Assembly: GCF_026210795.1 (NCBI RefSeq)
Contig: NC_089440.1
Span: 992,001 to 1,056,000, forward strand
Length of the DNA stretch: 64,000 nt
Direction of reading: 5' to 3'
From: Rhizophagus irregularis
Lineage: Eukaryota; Glomeromycota; Glomeromycetes; Glomerales; Glomeraceae
The position numbers and the translations under genes are program-made. The notes under the pieces were generated by a model. That model saw only the letters and a list, made by a program, of their open reading frames with translations. It ran no database searches and had not been told where the DNA came from. Below, in pieces: positions 14,201 through 26,894 of the stretch; the first letter of the stretch is position 1, and each line of letters opens with the position of its first letter.

Positions 14201-14601
14201 AACACAAGAGTCAATAACACGTAAAGGTAAACATATTATATAAAAATTATTTTTAATTATTAAATTTTATTTGTGTAAAATTCTAATTTTTTATTATATT
14301 ATACATAGCATCTCATAATCAAAAAAGTAAAGAATCTGTTATTGATTTAACAAATGATGAGTTGCCTACAAAATCATCATTAAAAAGATCTTCTGTTAAT
14401 AGAAACAAATCATTGAAGAAAAGTAAACAAGAAAAAAGTGAAGAAATATCAACTATGAATGAAATATCTCAATTAGAAATTGAAGAAAGAAAAATGGCAT
14501 TAAGGGAGCGTGCAGCTGAGGTTAGGAAAAAAGAGACTGAAGCTGAAGCATTAGAAATAGCAAATTCTCAAAGAAAGAAAGAAAATGAATCGTTTATTTA
14601 G
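11292..14601 (+). CDS. Transposase-derived (MULE-like) multi-exon gene, probably decaying
   Basis: Thirteen exons can be traced: 11292-11357, 11416-11607, 11697-11929, 12017-12240, 12320-12380, 12470-12724, 12801-12995, 13070-13234, 13320-13576, 13648-13778, 13852-14026, 14105-14226 and 14309-14601. Splice phases agree except at exon 3/4, where one base is surplus, and inside exon 9 near 13392-13395, where a shift separates CEIS from RGQCIKF. The N-terminus is acidic. Two Cys/His-containing blocks follow (ECPFFGG…KCQGIKYC and SCPFKK…), then a part with HNHPPPPP. The core has IDVSFKR and ADLDAAQAKGLG, which resemble the first two catalytic aspartates of a Mutator-type DDE transposase. The last exon is a charged coiled coil (about 14440-14600). 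I recall an expanded Rhizophagus family of this architecture. The intron-rich form suggests host-gene-like evolution; the two frame faults suggest a pseudogene or assembly errors. Confidence 0.55.
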
Positions 14602-15391
14602 GTCAATCTTAAATATTTTTTAATAAAAATATGTTAGCTTAACTATAATAATAATATCTGCAACTGAAGTTAGAAGTATACAAATAAATGCATTACTTTT
14701 ATTTTAAATAAAGTTTATATTTTGCAAGTACTTTTTTACAATAAATCAAACAATTTTGTTAGTCTATAAAAGATAAATATAAATATAACGTAAGATGAAT
14801 AAAGTAAATATGAAATATAGATGCAGTGGCGCAGCATATGGTTACGTGACACGTGTAGAATAGTTACTGCGGCTGCGCCTTATTATTTGTATTTACGTGC
14901 GTTTGGTCTCTTATTTCATTCATACGTACGTACGTTTTGATTTAATTATTATTATTTATTTGCCATGTATGTATGTGCAGTACACTCAGTGCAACCATAC
15001 GTACATAGCAAAAGATCGCCATACGCTACACACAAGGGTCTCTATACGCTACATGTTTCCTAATTGCACCTTTATTATCACTGCCTAAATTCTTTCCATC
15101 ATACGTGCTTTTCATATTTATTTTATTCGCTTTAATTAGAATATCAAATTTTCTTTGTTTTTATTTTTTTTATCATATTTTACAATACTATCTTGCGAAT
15201 AGCATCTTCAAAGATTATGATTTTCAATATCATGTTTTGTTCATTTGCAAATTTAAATTTTTCATGTATTATACGTTTGTTATTCCTGTATCATACTTGT
15301 TTGATATCTATTTATTTTTTAATACGTTCATTATTCCGTTCATTATCATTATTTCTTTTTTTTTCTTTTATAATCAATACAACTCAACTGG
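14602..15391. other. No gene seen
   Basis: A+T-rich with several ACGTACGT-type runs (about 14920-15010) and a CAGTGGCGCAGC/GGCTGCGCC pair at 14823-14880. Hydrophobic open frames at 15105-15461 are low-complexity and not credible genes. Confidence 0.4.
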
Positions 15392-15399
15392 TTACGATG

Positions 15400-16018
15400 T
15401 AGGGATTGAAATCGATTCAATCGAAAATCGAAACCCGAGAATCGATTTAAGAATCGATTAATCGTTTCTCAGTAAAGTCATTTTTTAAACATTTTCGTGT
15501 TGCAACGCTTTCGATGATTCCGGCGGCACAAAATTTTAGGCGGAAAAAACCTGAAATTTTATTAGCTAAAGTACTTATAATGATAACAAATTTTGACTTT
15601 TTATATAATAATAAAATAAATATGCAGTAGACATTTTTGGCCCGCATTATAGAATTATATTTAATTCTGGCCAGGCCCCTGAACTCGAAATTATCAATCA
15701 ATAAAAAATTTTTTTAATAATTAACTTGATTGGATAATGTTTGATTGAATTCTCAATTGTCTAATTGTCCAATATCCAATTATTATTGGTCAAAAAGTCA
15801 TCACAATTGTTGAATTTTTTCGATTTTTTTTTGTTAATTCTGAGATTTTTTTTTCATTGTGGCGTGGTTATAGAAACAGCAAGATTATATTTGCTGCGCC
15901 AAAATATAAAAAATTCGATTTATTGGGATTCGATTTTTAAGATTCGATTAATCGATTCTATTAGGTACGATTCGATTTTCGATTAAATCGATTTTAGTCG
16001 AATCGATTCCAATCCCTA
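15400..16018. mobile_element. hAT-like non-autonomous element
   Basis: The ends TAGGGATTGAAATCGATTC and, reversed, TAGGGATTGGAATCGATTC pair, and pairing continues imperfectly for some 60 bp through ATCGATTAATCG repeats. TTACGATG (15392-15399) and TTATGATG (16019-16026) flank it, an 8-bp duplication with one mismatch. TAGGG ends plus 8 bp are typical of hAT elements. The 619-bp interior carries no transposase. It includes a TTAATTCTGGCCAGG motif at 15661-15676. Confidence 0.8.
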
Positions 16019-16026
16019 TTATGATG

Positions 16027-17257
16027 CTTTTACTAAAAAATTCATAATTCATTTTTAAAATGTCTTCATCCAATCCTCGAAATGCAACCACCCACCAAGA
16101 ATCCATTTCCTTTTGATTATCGAGCCAGTCCAGTTTGAAACTTGAGTTTGAATAGCATTAAAAAGTTCATGTAAACCGGATGAGTTGGATATTTTCCTTC
16201 TAAGAACTTTCTTTGTGCCGTTGCTCCAAATTTACAAAATACGGTCATGACCTTGATATCTTCAATTATTAAAGGAGAAAGCTCAAACTCAACAATTGAT
16301 ACATCTAATAAATGATTATGCTTGTCAATAATCTTGTTGATAAATACAAAATTTTCAGGATTCTTTGAATTCGGATATGAAGCATTAATAACAAACGGGC
16401 AACCAATTTTTTTGAAACAGTATCTTTATGGAAGTTGATTCATAGAGGTTATAGTTATTGAACATCTTAGTTATAAATACGGATGCTTGAATTTTGAGAG
16501 TTAAAATAATTTAATGAAAAAAGAAATCTTGCAATCATATGTTTTATACTTTTTAGCCAATTAAAAATTTAGCACGTGACTCATTGAGTTTGTCAGTTTC
16601 GGAATTTTTGTACATTTCGAAAATTATGAGGCGTAGTATTATATTTAGAATTAGTGTATAAATTTTTAGTATTTTAAAATTGTATGACGTTACAAATGTA
16701 ACGTCCGAGATGACGTTAAACTATTGGATTTAGGAATTTAAGAAATTAGAAAATTCTGATGATCAATTTAAGGAGTAACTACGGATATGTGTAATTGTTG
16801 ATACATGAAGATCTTTACTGACATTTTGAATATTAAGGAACGGGTACTATTAAGAGTTTAGCAAGATACAAAAGGAGACCAAATTTGACTTGATAAAATT
16901 CAGGTTACGAATTTTGAGATTTATTTGAAGTTATGAATCTAGAATACGAATTTGAGTTATGAAATTTAGAAAATTTCTTGAATATTAAATTTGTAAGACA
17001 CGAATTTGGAGATAAATATTTAAGTTATATTTAGTATTGTTAAACCAAGCATGTATTGTATTTATTTATATTATAATAAAGTATTATTCCTAAGGTGGCA
17101 AACGTAATGTACTACGGGCTTAGGTCTTACACCAGTTTCTGAAGTTTCGCCAAATATTAGGTTTCGGCTTTCGCCCGAATACATGTAATACTACAACCTT
17201 GTCTATTTATATACTTTTCAAACGTGGTACAATTATACTTTGAGTGCTACGGAGATG
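16027..17257. other. No gene seen
   Basis: A+T-rich sequence on both strands with only short frames. Sequence at 16870-17000 repeats ACGAATTTGAG-like words loosely, without a clear period. Confidence 0.4.
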
Positions 17258-17467
17258 AGTGGTGTAGGGTCAAGGAGATATGTAGTGTATGGTCTCCTAT
17301 GTGACAGTTTACACAGGTGATAAATAACACGATGGCCAAACACGTGATTTTGAGTGAGCCGAAATGCTATTCATCACCTGAGTATGGTTCACGCCCCTTA
17401 TTTTACACACTGTTACACACTGCTAAATATCACCATACACCACACAGGTGGTCGACCCTACACCACT
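17258..17467. repeat. Inverted-repeat element, about 210 bp
   Basis: AGTGGTGTAGGGTC at 17258-17271 pairs with GACCCTACACCACT at 17454-17467. The pairing extends inward with mismatches to GTGTATGGT. No clear target duplication was found. Probably an old MITE upstream of the ion-channel gene. Confidence 0.45.
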
Positions 17468-17700
17468 GGTATTCGTCTTACCGTTATACTTTCCATTTAC
17501 TGTTTCCTTTTTTGTTCAGCACACAGGTAAAAATGCTTTTCATACGGTTGGGATATATTTGTCATGTAAAATTAGGTGACAGCGGATAAAAGATACAATT
17601 TGTCATTATAATGTTACCTGAATAATAGAATCGTCAAAGTATAATTATAATAAGATATAGAAAGCTTTAAATAAATTTCCGAATAAGGTTTATTGTTCAT

Positions 17701-17710
17701 TTATAAAAGG
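17701..17710 (+). promoter_or_regulatory. Possible TATA box of the ion-channel gene
   Basis: TTATAAAAGG lies about 145 bp before the start codon, within the 5' flank that is conserved in the duplicate. It is a motif guess in very A+T-rich DNA. Confidence 0.3.
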
Positions 17711-17854
17711 AAAATTTTGGAAGTTTTTTAATTGTTTATTGTTTTTTCTTTCTTTTTATTTTTTTGTGAAGATAATAACCGAGAAAGATCTACAATTCAA
17801 CTTCAATAATACTTTTCTTAATAAATAGTAATATTTATATTTATTTAATGTATA

Positions 17855-20800
17855 ATGAATCACACTATAAAAATTAAAGAAGTTCCGCACAATGGAAAGC
17901 CGATAACTAAAATTGAAATTTCTCCACAGTCAAGATACATCGTGACATATAGTCAAGAAGACAAATCTTTTGTTGGATGGTGTGGTAAAGTCTCTAAAGT
18001 TATCCAAAAGAAAAATTCTTATGTCGAATATATTAAGAATAATATAAACCCTCGTATCGAATTGTTATTGGGTATCAAAGATAACCAAGACGACGAGCTT
18101 AACGATGATAATGATGATTCAGGACCGCTTATCGTTGACGACAAAGTCCAACCATATAATTTAGATTTAGATATTTCGGATTATAAGGTCTCTGATAATA
18201 AGATTATAATGTATGAGGGTAATGATGAATTAGGTAAATAATTCTTCAAATTGTATGGCCGTATTTAAAAAGTTTTATTCCGTTGATAAGAAAATTTTAT
18301 TCTTTTCTGTAGCAATTATCTATGATATGAAAAATAAAAAGAAAATTACTCTCAATTCAAGTTTTAAAAAATATGCTGATGATAAATATAAATTTAACTT
18401 CCCATATTACAAGTTTACAAATTTTCTTACAAGTGGAGATTTAGCTACTTATAATGTTATTGAAAGTAAAGGATTTAAGAATCAGTTGATAAGCAGAAAA
18501 CCAGTTATTTTAATTTATTCTTCAAATAATATTAAAGATAATAGCTGGAAATGCAAATCTACGCATGAACTCGATGACATGAATACAATGGAAATTAATT
18601 TTGGCGGAATAACTAATGGCAGGTTATGGATGTTATCAAAAAATATCATATTAATATTAGATTTATTTACATTCAAATATCGGAAAATTCCGCTCGAGAT
18701 AAAGGTATGCATAATTATATAATTTTAGTATCAATATTATATTAATTTTAGTGTTAATTCTCAATATTTATTCTTTTTAACTACTATTTATAGGGAAATG
18801 TAGATAATAAAATGATAGAATTAAAATTTTTTAAATCGTTAATGGTTATAAGTATTGAAGGCGTACATTTTATTTATTCTGATAGAATGGATTTTATAAT
18901 TAAAATTATTGTAGGATCAAATCTAGAAAATTCGATAAAATACAATACCTTGATAAAATATTTTCTTGAGACTAATGGTAATTCTAATTACTTTGATTAC
19001 TTTAATAATATTCAATTTAGACTTAATGATCAAAAGGTATTTGGAATATTCTATGAGAAACCATGGATGATTAATATAAAAAAGTGCGACTTAGAAACTT
19101 ATATAATTAATAACAACTCTATTTATTCCGAAGAAACTAATAACACTAAAGAATCAATCAATGAAAACATCTTTTATATTATAGGAAAACAATTTACTGT
19201 AGCAGAAGACGAAAATGAGTTTATAAAAATGTATATTATACCAAATTTAATGAACTCAAGTGAAAACAAAAGTGGATATGACATGAGATTAAAAAGTGAC
19301 AACGGCGAAATTATTTTAGAAGCTTTTATTAATAATTCATCCCAAAACGAAATTGTATCTTCATATAATATTAAATATTCTAAAAGTTGGAAAGACATAA
19401 AAGCTAATAATACTTACATTTTATATGATGAGACAGAATTACATATTTACACTTTCAATATAGAATTTAATAAGATTGAGTTGCAATGTTGTTACAATAT
19501 TAAATTTCTTAAATATGCATTTAGGCTCTATAATAATAATAAACCAGCAGCAGATGCTTTAAGAATCGAGGAAATTGAAGAAATAGCTCAACCTACAGAT
19601 AATGATGGATTAAAAATGCAATGGATCTTGTATATTATAAATCAAAAATCCTTTTTAGTTTATTATGGAGAGAAACTATTAAAATCAGCAATAAAACAAC
19701 ATAATATAGAGTTAATTGAATCAATCTATGACAAAACTCTTGAAATTTTCAAGGAAGACCCGAATAATAATATTCACATATTATCACTGTTATGTAAGAA
19801 TATGCCATATTTAAATCAAAAATATTCTGAATTCTTATCAAAATACTATGATGAAATGAATTTGTTTGTAGATTCTTCAAATTCAACCATGATTTATAAT
19901 AACCTTCAACATCTTTATTCTTATTGTAATGAATTAAAAATACCTACTAAATATACATTCATATCTTATTTTCTTCATAAATTATATATCTTGACTTTTC
20001 TTTATCCATTGCGATTATTTTCGAAGTTGTCAAAATTTTTGAAATCACAATTATATCGACTAGTATCATTTTTAATTGTTTTATTATACATTTATGATAA
20101 TTTTATAAAGATTATCATAAGTAACATAGGTAACTTTAGCAATTACTCCTTCTATATACCCTACATGCTAGATGCTATCACTATTATTATTTTATTCTTC
20201 AGTAAATATTGGAAATTACAGACACAATTAATATATATGGCATGTATCTCTCAAACTTTTGGTTCCACATCAGTAAATATTATGACTGTAATGAGTATAT
20301 TCTCTAGAAAATACTATAAATCACATCCAATATTAGTATTTCTTATGTATATTGTCAGCATTATTGGCTTAATTATATGCGTTGTCATTGATGGTTATTA
20401 TGAACTTTATATGATTTATTCAGTTTTTATGATTACAACCCATATAAAATATTTTGAATCATTTAAATTTCAATTAGTATTTCTAATATTAACAACTAGT
20501 AGTTATGTTTATTACTCATTATATCCTCCTTTATTTTTCAAATCAACAATCTTACAATATTTATTATTTTATTTTACTCCTGGATTTGGAATTTACATAT
20601 TCTCCTCATGCTTCGTTATTTGTGCCCATTATATCAAAATCATCTTTAACAAACAAAAAACAAACCCAAAACTTACATTTTTAGTTCCATTCCCCAGTTA
20701 TGTAACATATCCAAAAGATTATAATTTACTTAGAGAATTATTTATCAAACCTCAATCAAGCCCTTTCTCACTAACACAAAATAATGATCTTTATAAAACT

Positions 20801-22133
20801 TGGAATGGTGAAGCTATTATTAATTTTAAATGGAGAGTGTTTGGTAGATATTATTATGCTGCAATCTGGATTTTATTTATAATTTATCTTACATGTTTTA
20901 CATTAGCAACAATCCCTTATGATATTTTTAATGAGGAAGATAGAAAATACCTTTTCTTTTTTTCAATTATTCTTGGATTTATTCACTTATTATTTGAAGT
21001 TCGTCAATTTATTTGGAGCCCATTTAGATGGATATCTGATATATGGAATTTATTTGGTAATTAAATTTTTTTTAGTAATGCTTTTTTAAAAATAAAAAAT
21101 TTGACACTTATTCATGATTTAATTTATATAGATCTTAGTGCATATCTTGTACCTGGTTTAACTTCTATATGCTGGATTTATAGTTATATGAATGGAGAAA
21201 GCACAGACTATACAAAAGCTATTTCAGTTTCGTGTCTTTTGCTCGATATAAAATTTTTACTTTTCTTTAGAGCATTTGAATCCTTTGGAATCTATTTTGC
21301 TATTATAATAGGTGTTGCTAAGAGGATTATTTCTTTTCTTTTTATTATATTTATTATTTTACTTGGTTTTGCACATGCATTTTTTATATTGTTACAACCA
21401 AAATCAGATTTTTCTGAAAGTGAACAAGGAAATTTGGATGATCTTAATAATCCTTGGTTACTTACAAAAAAATATCATCAAGTAATAACAGAAGATGGAA
21501 AAATCACTAAAAGTGCAACTCTGATTGAAGAACCTGATAAATATACCAATTTATTTTTTAACTACCCTAATTCACTTCTTTCAATGTATTTATTTCTTAC
21601 AGGTAATGTTCTAAAAAGCAAAATAAATTCATTAATCTATTATTAACAATAATTTAATAGGAGATAGAAACTCTTTATCAGCATGGTCACCGGATGATAA
21701 TCCATTAATGATAATATTGATGATAATTTTTTCATTTGTTATTGTCGTGTACCTTATGAATTTGTTTATCGGATTATTGAATATGGCTATTGAGGCAGAT
21801 AATGATCGAGCGTCTTATTTAGCACAAAAAGCATTGGTTAGTGATGATTATAATTAATCTTAACTGAAGATCTAAGATTTAACTTAATTATTTTTTATAG
21901 ATTCTTAGAGAAATTGAATTATTTTATTTATTTCCGCATCAAAGACGTTGGAAAACTTGGTTCCCTGATATTATGTAATTATTTTCTTTCTACTTTTTAT
22001 TAAAGGTTATCCAAGTATATTGCTAAATTTTTTTCTTTTATTTTGCAGTTATTATTATGCGGACGCCGATAAACACGTCAAGAAGGAACTTGAAAACAAG
22101 AAGAAAAAACCTTTGGAATTAAGGGCAGATTAG
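17855..22133 (+). CDS. TRP-like ion-transport protein with WD40-like N-terminus (1279 aa, 7 exons)
   Basis: Exons 17855-18233, 18313-18704, 18794-21056, 21132-21602, 21661-21836, 21901-21974 and 22049-22133 join in phase into one frame of 1279 codons plus stop. All introns are GT…AG and 56-89 bp long. The start is the ATG that opens HTIKIKEVPHNGKPITKIEISP, the WD40-like N-terminal pattern of this family. Residues about 130-660 are soluble. Hydrophobic segments follow near 680, 768, 815, 843-875, 947 and 976, then the channel core: RAFESFGIYFAIIIGVAKRI near 1057, a pore-loop-like LLSMYLFLTGD near 1160, and a last helix ending YLMNLFIGLLNMAIE near 1195-1212. The C-terminal tail ends in a KKKK stretch. 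The layout resembles TRP-type cation channels in which soluble repeats precede the membrane domain, so plasma-membrane or organelle cation transport is likely by inference. A broken paralogue lies 14 kb upstream in the same orientation. Family membership is confident; the ion and stimulus are unknown. Confidence 0.88.
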
Positions 22134-22541
22134 AGTTAGGATTAGGATTACTTATGATTAAAGTTATTATTAAAGAAAAACATGTAACAGATCTTAGAAT
22201 TTTTCTTGGTTAATATTAGTTAAATTTGGTTTGTAGATGAATTCAATTTATTTTTTTTATATTATTAATAAATTTTATTATTTTATCTTTATAACTTTTG
22301 CGTTCCATAACATAAAAAAAAAGAATTAAAACTATTGAAGATTAGTAAAAATGACTATTCAGAAAAATTTTATTATTGTAATATCATTATTTTGAAAAGA
22401 ATGAACCTGGTGTAATTTTTTTTAATTTGAGAAAAGAAAAGTTTAATTATCATTAAACTTGTCTTCTTGACTAACTCCGATAGATACTACAAATTTGATT
22501 AGACGTATTGTATCTTCTTGACTGATTTTAATATACCACCC
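22134..22541. other. 3' flank of the ion-channel gene
   Basis: To about 22400 this matches the 3' flank of the duplicate (8160-8450), including the block around AACTTTTGCGTTCCATAA. No separate gene. Confidence 0.55.
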
Positions 22542-22720
22542 GACCCTATAAAATATTTATTCGTTATTTCTATAAAAACTCCGTAAAAATGAGCCTTCCA
22601 CGGATCTATTCACAGAAAATGTAAATAATTCGATAAATTCAGTGATATAAGGATATTAATTCAGCCTTTTACGGAAAAAAGATGGAATATAAAAAACGGA
22701 TCGACTTTTTTTACAGGGTC
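22542..22720. repeat. Possible short inverted-repeat element
   Basis: The ends GACCCTATAAAA and TTTTTACAGGGTC are inverted repeats with one mismatch; pairing beyond 12 bp is poor and no target duplication is clear. The ends resemble the CCCTATAAAA termini of the element at 4134-4398. Confidence 0.35.
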
Positions 22721-23639
22721 TTAGTACCTCTGACAAAAGACTCGTCGTTGGTAAACAAATCATCTGACAAAATTATTAATAGATCCGTCTTCTTGATCAT
22801 CTTCATTAATATATTATCCTTTTTCTTGATTATATGTTACGACATTGTGGGAAACGGCAATTTTAGTTATCGACTTTCCTTTCATACTATTCAAAATTTA
22901 ATTAACGGTTAAATAAGATTTTTTGGACTTTTATATTAATTTATTGTTTAATTTAATAGCAATAAATTTTAACAAAGAATTTATGACAATTTAAAACAAT
23001 GACGTTATATTTTAATAGACAAAATTAAGAAACTATATAATGGAATTTTTTTTTTTTACAATCCTCCGCATGCAGCTGTGACACCATTAAAATAATCTTA
23101 CCTATTTCTATTATATTTCTTTTATCTTAATTATTTATAGAAGCACAGAAAACTCTAGTGATTATATAATTGCATTCACTTGCGCCCTTCATAATCATTT
23201 AGGAAGGTAAAAAAAAGAAATTAATAAGAATAATAAATCGATAATAGAGATTCTTTTGGAAAAATAAAAAGGAAATATATTAACCCCAATAAAGCAGAGG
23301 ATTGGGTAAAATCACGGAAGATTAGCACTAATTCTCCGATTAGGACTGATTTGGATATTCATTGATTCATTGGATACTTTCGAATCACATGATTCTAAAT
23401 GATTTCGAAGTTATTATTTTTAGAGAAAGCATAATATATAACGAGGCTTAGTCTCATGTTTGCTTAAAGTTTTATTTTTTCTTTGAAGAAAAAAAAAAAA
23501 TTTTTTAGGATATTGGTACGTGTTACGAACTGTATCAGATGATATTTACTAAAGAGTGTCAGAAGACACAGTAAGCCAAAATTAAAAGAGTAGCGCCCGA
23601 TTTTAGTGTATATATATAAATTATAACTTAATTAAAATA

Positions 23640-23760
23640 ATAATATAATATTTTAACAGGGCTTTGTCCATTCAATTTTTATAATACAATTTAATATATT
23701 CTATATATAAATTATATAATATTTTAACAGGGCTTTGTCCATTTAATTTTTATAATATGC
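23640..23760 (+). repeat. Two-copy tandem duplication, about 70-bp period
   Basis: A block reading TAATATTTTAACAGGGCTTT then GTCCATTYAATTTTTATAATA occurs at about 23648 and 23720 with one difference. It is a recent local duplication in non-coding DNA. Confidence 0.7.
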
Positions 23761-24003
23761 AAATAATTATATTTTATGAATTATCAATTTAAGTCGTGAA
23801 CTTTATTATTTAAAAGAATAAACTCTCGACATCATAAATTTTGAAGAAGATAATTATTATACAAAAAGAATTTTCGAATACATTCATAAGATGGGAATTA
23901 AATCTATTAAAAATAACAAATCAGTCCAATCCCGAGCTTTTTCAACGCGACCCTGCAGAAGATAAAATATAACCTCGTACAAAATTCAGGATTTTAATAT
24001 ATG

Positions 24004-24170
24004 TGAAATCCTGTTCGGACTTCAGGGTCCATACGCTGATCATTTTGAGCCATTAAGCGCAGGTACACAGGTAGTATATCACATGATATATTCGGCTGAG
24101 CGCAGTTGTCCCACCATTCGCAGGCCAATTTGGGGTTGGCCCGCAAGAAAAAAGCCTCCTAGTAATCAAT
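24004..24170 (-). pseudogene. Short coding-like relic, minus strand
   Basis: A frame of about 55 codons reads EAFFLRANPKLACEWWDNC, continues …DILPVYLRLMAQND and ends near 24004. Its G+C content is higher than that of its surroundings. No start codon or family is recognised. It may be a fragment of a repeated gene. Confidence 0.2.
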
Positions 24171-24250
24171 AAACAATGAAAAAATTCCAACAATCTACTA
24201 TATTCCCAACCAAAAAAGCTGAACAAAAAAAAAAAAATCATCTCATAAAA

Positions 24251-25391
24251 TCACACTATACCTTAAAATTTTGGTTTGAATGTCTTTTTTTTGGGGAGGA
24301 GTCACAATTCCGTCATTCAGCAGTACAAATTAATTATCAGTAATAAATGTTAGATGATTTTCGTATATAAATATTAAGAAATCAAACAATATAAATAAAA
24401 AAATAAATTATAAGGAAATGTATATACAAAAAATTACCATACACATATAATAATTACAATTGCATTTCTTTGTCGGAGTTTTTTGGAAGTATTTTTTAAA
24501 AACGTCATTATCACCTAACCAATGATAATCTTTAAAATTAATAAATTATAATGTAAACAAACCCCGTAAATTTTCATATGATTTTAACGTATAATAGTTA
24601 AAATTTATATTTCGTGTGAAAAAAATTATTTTTCTCTAATATTTTCAGGTTTTCATTCTGGTTAGGGTAAAATTTGGGCTGTGCAATTTAAAAAATTATT
24701 GGTAAAGTAAAAGGTAAATAAAACGTGGCTTGCATAAATTTTATTGGCTCCTTAAATATTTTTATATGAAACAATGTAGGGTTTTCTATATAGAAATTCT
24801 ACATAAAATAAACTTGATTTACAATTTTAGTTTGTCGGAAGAAATTTTCGCTTGTCGATCTGGGCGCATTATCAAATAAGAATCTTAGTTCTCATTCGTT
24901 ATCAAAAAAACGTTCATAGTAAATAAGATTTTAACCATGCCTTATGCAACTACTAAATTAATCAATTTAATACAGAATATTATATAATTTAGAATTGATT
25001 TGCATATACATGTACAAATAATAATATTTAAAATGCATCGCCTCTTTTTATTATTATTTATGGATTTAATACATATTTATATATAAAGATGATTTTCTCG
25101 CAACTTTCCTTCTTTTTTTCTTAAAATTTATTCTTTTTATTTGAACTTTTTGATAGTTATTCCCATAGCAAGTAATTTTTGCCCCTTTAGAATTTTTTTT
25201 TATGCACGAAGAATTTTTTGTCTTTGATAGACAAATATTAAATGAAATTTATATAATAAAAATATAATATCCAACTTATTATTTAAACAACTTATAATTC
25301 CCTCCTTTTTTTTTCTTTTTCTCCTTAAAAAAAAAAATTTTCTTCCTCTTTTACTTTTCAAAAAAAAAATTATTCTTTACGAGAAAAAAAA
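24251..25391. other. Gene-free stretch and upstream region of the PX gene
   Basis: No gene. The last ~85 bp before the start codon (25300-25391) form a pyrimidine-rich then A-rich tract (CCTCCTTTTTTTTTC, later AAAAAAAAA), plausible core-promoter and 5' UTR sequence for the next gene. Confidence 0.4.
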
Positions 25392-26894
25392 ATGTCAACT
25401 ATGACTTCGTTAATTATTGAAGTTCCTGTTATGATCGGAGCTATAGAATTCACTAGAATGATTTTATTTGACCCTTTGGCTAAAATAGCTTTTCCTTATT
25501 TTAAAACTGTTGAAAATGAAGTTAATGGTTACACAACATACCTTAAATATATTACCGCAGTAACTTTTTATTATTTACTTGTTAATAACTTTTTATTATT
25601 ACCATTATATTTCTTACAAATTTTTATTGGTTTTATTCTCGTCTTTACTATTTTGTGCAATTTTACTCCGCTATGGGAAATTTTTATGACTTCTTTCAAG
25701 TTTACCGATTTTTATTCTATTTTTACCATGGAAAAAACATCAATCGTTGAAAATTTTAATAACGTTATGATGGGTGAACTTATTATTAATTCTAAACAAC
25801 AACAACAACAACAACAACGTAATCTTCAACTTGATATTTATTCAAATTTAAAGAAAAAAAATTTTCAATTTAATCAAAATTTTCAACCTGACGCTATTAT
25901 TGTTATGAATGCTGATATTTTAGTTAAATTAAATAGATTACTCTCTATACCTACTCATAAATCTAAACCTACTCATTATCAAACTTATCGAAAACATCGT
26001 TCACGTAATATGAATTTTTTACCAACTTATTATTCTAATGAAAAATTATCAATTCCTCGTCGTAGAAAGAATAGTAATTTATTAATTTGTGATTCTCAAG
26101 ATCAATTTAAATCTTCTGATAATCTTAAAGAAATTCATGTTGCTCCTCCTAGTGATTTATTCCTTTCGGAAAAGATTAATGAATTAGATAAAAAACTTGT
26201 TGATTTAACTGAACATGAAAATTTGGCTAGAAAATTAATTAAACAACAAAAACAATCCAATCAAATTGATGGTATTTATGAAATCACGAAAAAAATTCAA
26301 GGTTTGATTGGCCAAATTAAACGTATTGATATTCAAAGACAACAATATCAAGTTCAAGTTCAAGAAAATATTATTTCAAAGGTAACGTAGTAATAGTACA
26401 TTATTATATCAGATATGTGATTATTAACAATATAATTAATTATATTATATTGATATATATATTAGGATGTGACGAAACTTTCCATTCCAGCCTTTACCGT
26501 TAAACAAGAAATTTATAAGAAATTTGCTGTTTATATAATCATGGTACAAAGGATTGACGCTTCAACTGGTAAAGCTAAAGCTGGTTGGATCGTTCCTCGT
26601 AGATACAATGAATTTTCTTCGTTAAATCAACAATTAAAAAATCATTATTCGGAATTTGTTGATAAGTTTGAATTTCCTGGGAAGACTTTATTTAATAGTT
26701 TAAATAATACTTTCTTGGAATCTCGTCGCGTTCAATTGGAAAATTATCTACAGGTATCGTAAATATTATTATTATTACTTTAAATATTTACAATAAGAAC
26801 AATAATTAACGAATATTTTTATTAGGGCCTTTTATCTAATGACGAAATTTGTGAAGATAGAGATTTCTTGAAATTCTTATCTAAAGAAAATTAA
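25392..26894 (+). CDS. Membrane-anchored PX-domain (sorting-nexin/Mdm1-like) protein, 448 aa
   Basis: Three exons, 25392-26381, 26466-26753 and 26826-26894, join in phase 0 to give 448 residues. The N-terminus has hydrophobic stretches at about 8-35 and 50-98. A KQQQQQQQ run near 136 and a basic, low-complexity linker follow. A coiled coil at about 256-328 (EKINELDKKLVDLTEHENL) leads into a PX domain at about 331-440: KFAVYIIMVQR, then WIVPRRYNEFSSL, whose RRYNEF is the usual phosphoinositide-binding motif, then FEFPGKT and LESRRVQLENYLQGLL. Coiled coil followed by PX resembles the Mdm1/SNX13/SNX25 group, which tethers ER to vacuole or endosome. The PXA, RGS and nexin-C domains of that group are absent here, so this is a short, possibly split or truncated form. 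PI3P binding is inferred from the motif. Confidence 0.82.

Noticed and set aside
15105-15461. 118-codon Phe/Ile-rich frame
   Set aside because: A T-rich low-complexity tract gives hydrophobic codons by chance; no start context, introns or family features.
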